Assembly (NCBI RefSeq): GCF_001423245.1
Contig: NZ_LMOH01000028.1
Coordinates: forward strand, 62,001 to 126,000
DNA from: Aureimonas sp. Leaf324
Lineage (GTDB): Bacteria; Pseudomonadota; Alphaproteobacteria; Rhizobiales; Rhizobiaceae
Length of the DNA stretch: 64,000 bases
Direction: 5' to 3'
This document shows, in pieces, positions 62,153 through 64,000 of this stretch. The notes under the pieces are model-generated. The model saw only the letters and a program-made list of their open reading frames with translations, did no database searches and was not told the DNA's origin. The first letter of the stretch is position 1; every line of letters begins with the position of its first letter. The position numbers and the translations under genes were made by a program.

Positions 62153-63736
62153 ATGGCCGACCGCATCCTGCGTCCCCTGGCCCACCTCGCGCTGGCCGTC
62201 ATCGCCGTGGGCCTTCCCGAAGCGGCGCTGGCCGCCTCGAACGACGCGATCATCTCCGTCAGCCGCCTGAACCAGACGATCCCCCTCGGGCTCAACAAGT
62301 CCAAGGTCGTGGACCTGCCGCGCGACGCGCATGACATCGTGGTGGCCGATCCGTCCGTCGCCGATGCGGTCACGCGTACCGCGCGCCGCATCTACCTCTT
62401 CGGCAAGGCGGTCGGTCAGACCAACATCTTCGTCTTCGACGCCGCAGGCCGCGAGATCGCGGTCCTCGATCTCAAGATCGAGCGCGACATCGATGGGCTT
62501 GCCGCCACCATCCGCCGCTTCATCCCGACCGCCGACGTCAAGGCGGAGATGCTGAACGACAACGTCATCCTGACCGGGACGGTGGAGAACGCGCAGGACG
62601 CCGCCCGTGCGGTGGACCTTGCGACCATCTTCACGCGGGGCGGCGAGGCGACCACGGGTCAGTTCGTCCAGACGACGACGGCCGGCGGGAGCACGGGTGC
62701 CGGTGGCGCCGCCTTCGGCGCGGTCTCGCAGATCAATCCGACCATCCAGCGCAGCCAGATCGTCAACCTTCTCCAGATCCAGGGCGAGGACCAGGTCACG
62801 CTGAAGGTGACCGTCGCCGAGGTCCAGCGCTCGGTCGTCAAGCAGCTCGGCATTGATGGGATCGGCGTCGCATCGTCCGATGGCATCGCGTTCGCGGCGG
62901 CCAGTTCCAACCCGTTCGGCCTCGGCAAGGCGATCTCTTCGGCCGGAGCCGACCTCTTCAACGGTGGCAACAGCGACAACGGTATCTCCGCGCAGCTGCG
63001 CGCCATGGAGCAGGCCGGCGTGATGCGCACGCTCGCCGAACCGAGCCTGACCGCGATCTCCGGCGAGAGCGCCTCGTTCAAGGTCGGCGGTGAATTCTCC
63101 GTCGCCAGCGGCAAGTCGGAAAAGGCTCCAAGACGCACGCCCATCCTCGGGCAGAACGGCGCGATCATCGGTTTCGACAACGAACCCGGATCGGTGGACT
63201 ACGAACACAAGGAAATCGACTACGGCATCGGCCTCGACTTCACGCCGGTGGTTCTGTCGCCGGGACGCATCAGCCTGAAGATTCGCACGGCCGTGTCGGA
63301 GCCGACGTTCGAGTCGCCCTACGCCATTCCGGGTGGCCTTGCGCCGGGCGTCAATCTCGTCGGAATCCGCAAGCGCCTCGCCGACACCACGGTCGAGCTT
63401 CCGTCCGGCGGCTCGATGGTGATCGCTGGTCTCGTGCGCGACGAGATGCGCCAAGTCATTTCCGGCTATCCCGGCCTGTCCAAGATCCCGATCCTCGGCA
63501 CCCTGTTCCGCTCGCGCGACTTCCAGCGCTACGAGACCGAGCTCGTCGTGATCGTCACGCCCTACCTCGTGCGGCCCGTCGCGCGGCAGGATCTCGCCCG
63601 GCCCGACGACAATCTCGCCTTCACCTCGGATGGCTCCGGCAATCTCCTCGGCCGGATCAACCGCGTCTACGGCCAGTCCGAAACCGCCCTTCCGTCCGGC
63701 CGCTACCACGGCACTGTTGGATACATCTACAAATGA
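62153..63736 (+). CDS. cpaC: Flp pilus outer-membrane secretin CpaC (RcpA)
   Basis: A 527-residue secretin. It has a signal peptide (about 29 residues, ending AALAASN), then a pilus-assembly N-terminal domain (VVDLPRDAHDIVVADPSVAD) and a BON-like region (NDNVILTGTVENAQDAARAV). The secretin core carries LRAMEQAGVMRTLAEPSLTA and VELPSGGSMVIAGLVRDEM. It forms the outer-membrane pore for the Flp pilus. Its stop overlaps the cpaD start by four bases. Confidence 0.95.
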   Translation: MADRILRPLAHLALAVIAVGLPEAALAASNDAIISVSRLNQTIPLGLNKSKVVDLPRDAHDIVVADPSVADAVTRTARRIYLFGKAVGQTNIFVFDAAGREIAVLDLKIERDIDGLAATIRRFIPTADVKAEMLNDNVILTGTVENAQDAARAVDLATIFTRGGEATTGQFVQTTTAGGSTGAGGAAFGAVSQINPTIQRSQIVNLLQIQGEDQVTLKVTVAEVQRSVVKQLGIDGIGVASSDGIAFAAASSNPFGLGKAISSAGADLFNGGNSDNGISAQLRAMEQAGVMRTLAEPSLTAISGESASFKVGGEFSVASGKSEKAPRRTPILGQNGAIIGFDNEPGSVDYEHKEIDYGIGLDFTPVVLSPGRISLKIRTAVSEPTFESPYAIPGGLAPGVNLVGIRKRLADTTVELPSGGSMVIAGLVRDEMRQVISGYPGLSKIPILGTLFRSRDFQRYETELVVIVTPYLVRPVARQDLARPDDNLAFTSDGSGNLLGRINRVYGQSETALPSGRYHGTVGYIYK

Positions 63737-64000
63737 GCGCGCTCGCGAATGCCCCCGCCGCCCGCCGCTTCGCCACGGCCGGCCTGATCCTGGCGACCCT
63801 TGCCTTCGCCGGCTGCGCCGAAAGGCCGGACGCCTCGCTGAACTTCGTCCCCGACGACTACCGGGCGCGGCATCCGATCATCGTCGGCGATGCGACGCAG
63901 AACCTCGACATCCTGCCCTCCGCGGCCGACACGCGCCTGACCCACGCCGACCTGACCCGCGTGCAGAGCTTTGCCAACCGCTTCCGGGCGTCGCGCGCCG
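63733..64000 (+). CDS. cpaD: Flp pilus assembly lipoprotein CpaD, 5' part
   Basis: The first 89 codons of cpaD, cut by the window end. The signal peptide ends in the lipobox LAFAGC (Cys near residue 27), and the mature start NFVPDDYRARHPIIV fits CpaD, a periplasmic lipoprotein of the tad locus. It overlaps cpaC by four bases (ATGA). The tad ATPase and platform genes should follow outside the window. Confidence 0.88.
   Translation, partial: MSALANAPAARRFATAGLILATLAFAGCAERPDASLNFVPDDYRARHPIIVGDATQNLDILPSAADTRLTHADLTRVQSFANRFRASRA

Noticed and set aside
1-64000. CRISPR arrays, insertion sequences, tRNA or rRNA genes
   Set aside because: I saw no regularly spaced repeats, transposase motifs, or cloverleaf or rRNA signatures anywhere in the window by eye; a covariance-model scan would be needed to exclude small RNAs fully.

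Overview
The window is a GC-rich, gene-dense stretch of an alphaproteobacterial chromosome. Marker genes point to the order Hyphomicrobiales (Rhizobiales), in or near the Aurantimonadaceae/Brucellaceae/Rhizobiaceae. They include a Brucella-type Omp10 lipoprotein, homospermidine synthase, a Ros/MucR regulator, GapR (DUF2312), RcdA (DUF1465), TrcR (DUF1013), GcrA, DUF882, DUF1036, DUF1244 and a tad/cpa pilus locus. The family-level placement is inference. I saw no tRNA, rRNA, CRISPR array, insertion sequence or prophage. This is mostly housekeeping chromosome, with short untranslated gaps and many ATGA start/stop overlaps.

Layout. 1-14 kb: the tail of a DedA-like membrane protein gene, a lytic transglycosylase/DUF459 pair facing galU, an outer-membrane barrel protein, kdsD, hemH, omp10, an NTF2-like protein, homospermidine synthase, an Rsm22-type methyltransferase and the oligoendopeptidase PepF. 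14-25 kb: a DUF882 peptidase-like protein, mucR, gapR, DUF1244, DUF1036-pyk, a TPR protein, rpmJ, a DUF465-purE-purK operon, a second DUF465 gene, a ThiE-like/Sel1 pair and an IMPase-family protein. 25-38 kb: an ExbB/MotA-like plus OmpA/MotB-like pair with an overlapping YafY regulator, a VOC protein, a MocR-like aminotransferase, an MsbA-type ABC exporter, rpmE, rcdA, a quinone oxidoreductase, trcR, and a GH15-SDR operon.

38-47 kb is a complete phosphate regulon: an unknown membrane protein, phoR, pstSCAB, phoU and phoB, with a phased Pho box before pstS. 47-52 kb: DUF3297, gcrA, and argD-argF-hslO. 52-56 kb: a GST followed by a sugar-acid module (GntR regulator, mannonate dehydratase, FAD oxidoreductase) behind a perfect 40-bp palindrome. 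56-60 kb: a serine hydrolase, a retropepsin-like protease, and the pyrimidine/nucleoside salvage genes upp and deoB. 60-64 kb: the start of a tight-adherence pilus locus (pilin, cpaA, cpaB, cpaC, start of cpaD), with an orphan CpaC-N-like protein divergent from the pilin.

No clearly new multi-gene system was found. The items most worth checking are the 40-bp operator-like palindrome, an IMPase-family protein lacking a metal ligand, a one-pass membrane protein directly ahead of phoR, an unexplained minus-strand terminator above rcdA, CtrA-like half-sites in the pilus locus, and non-canonical zinc ligands in MucR.
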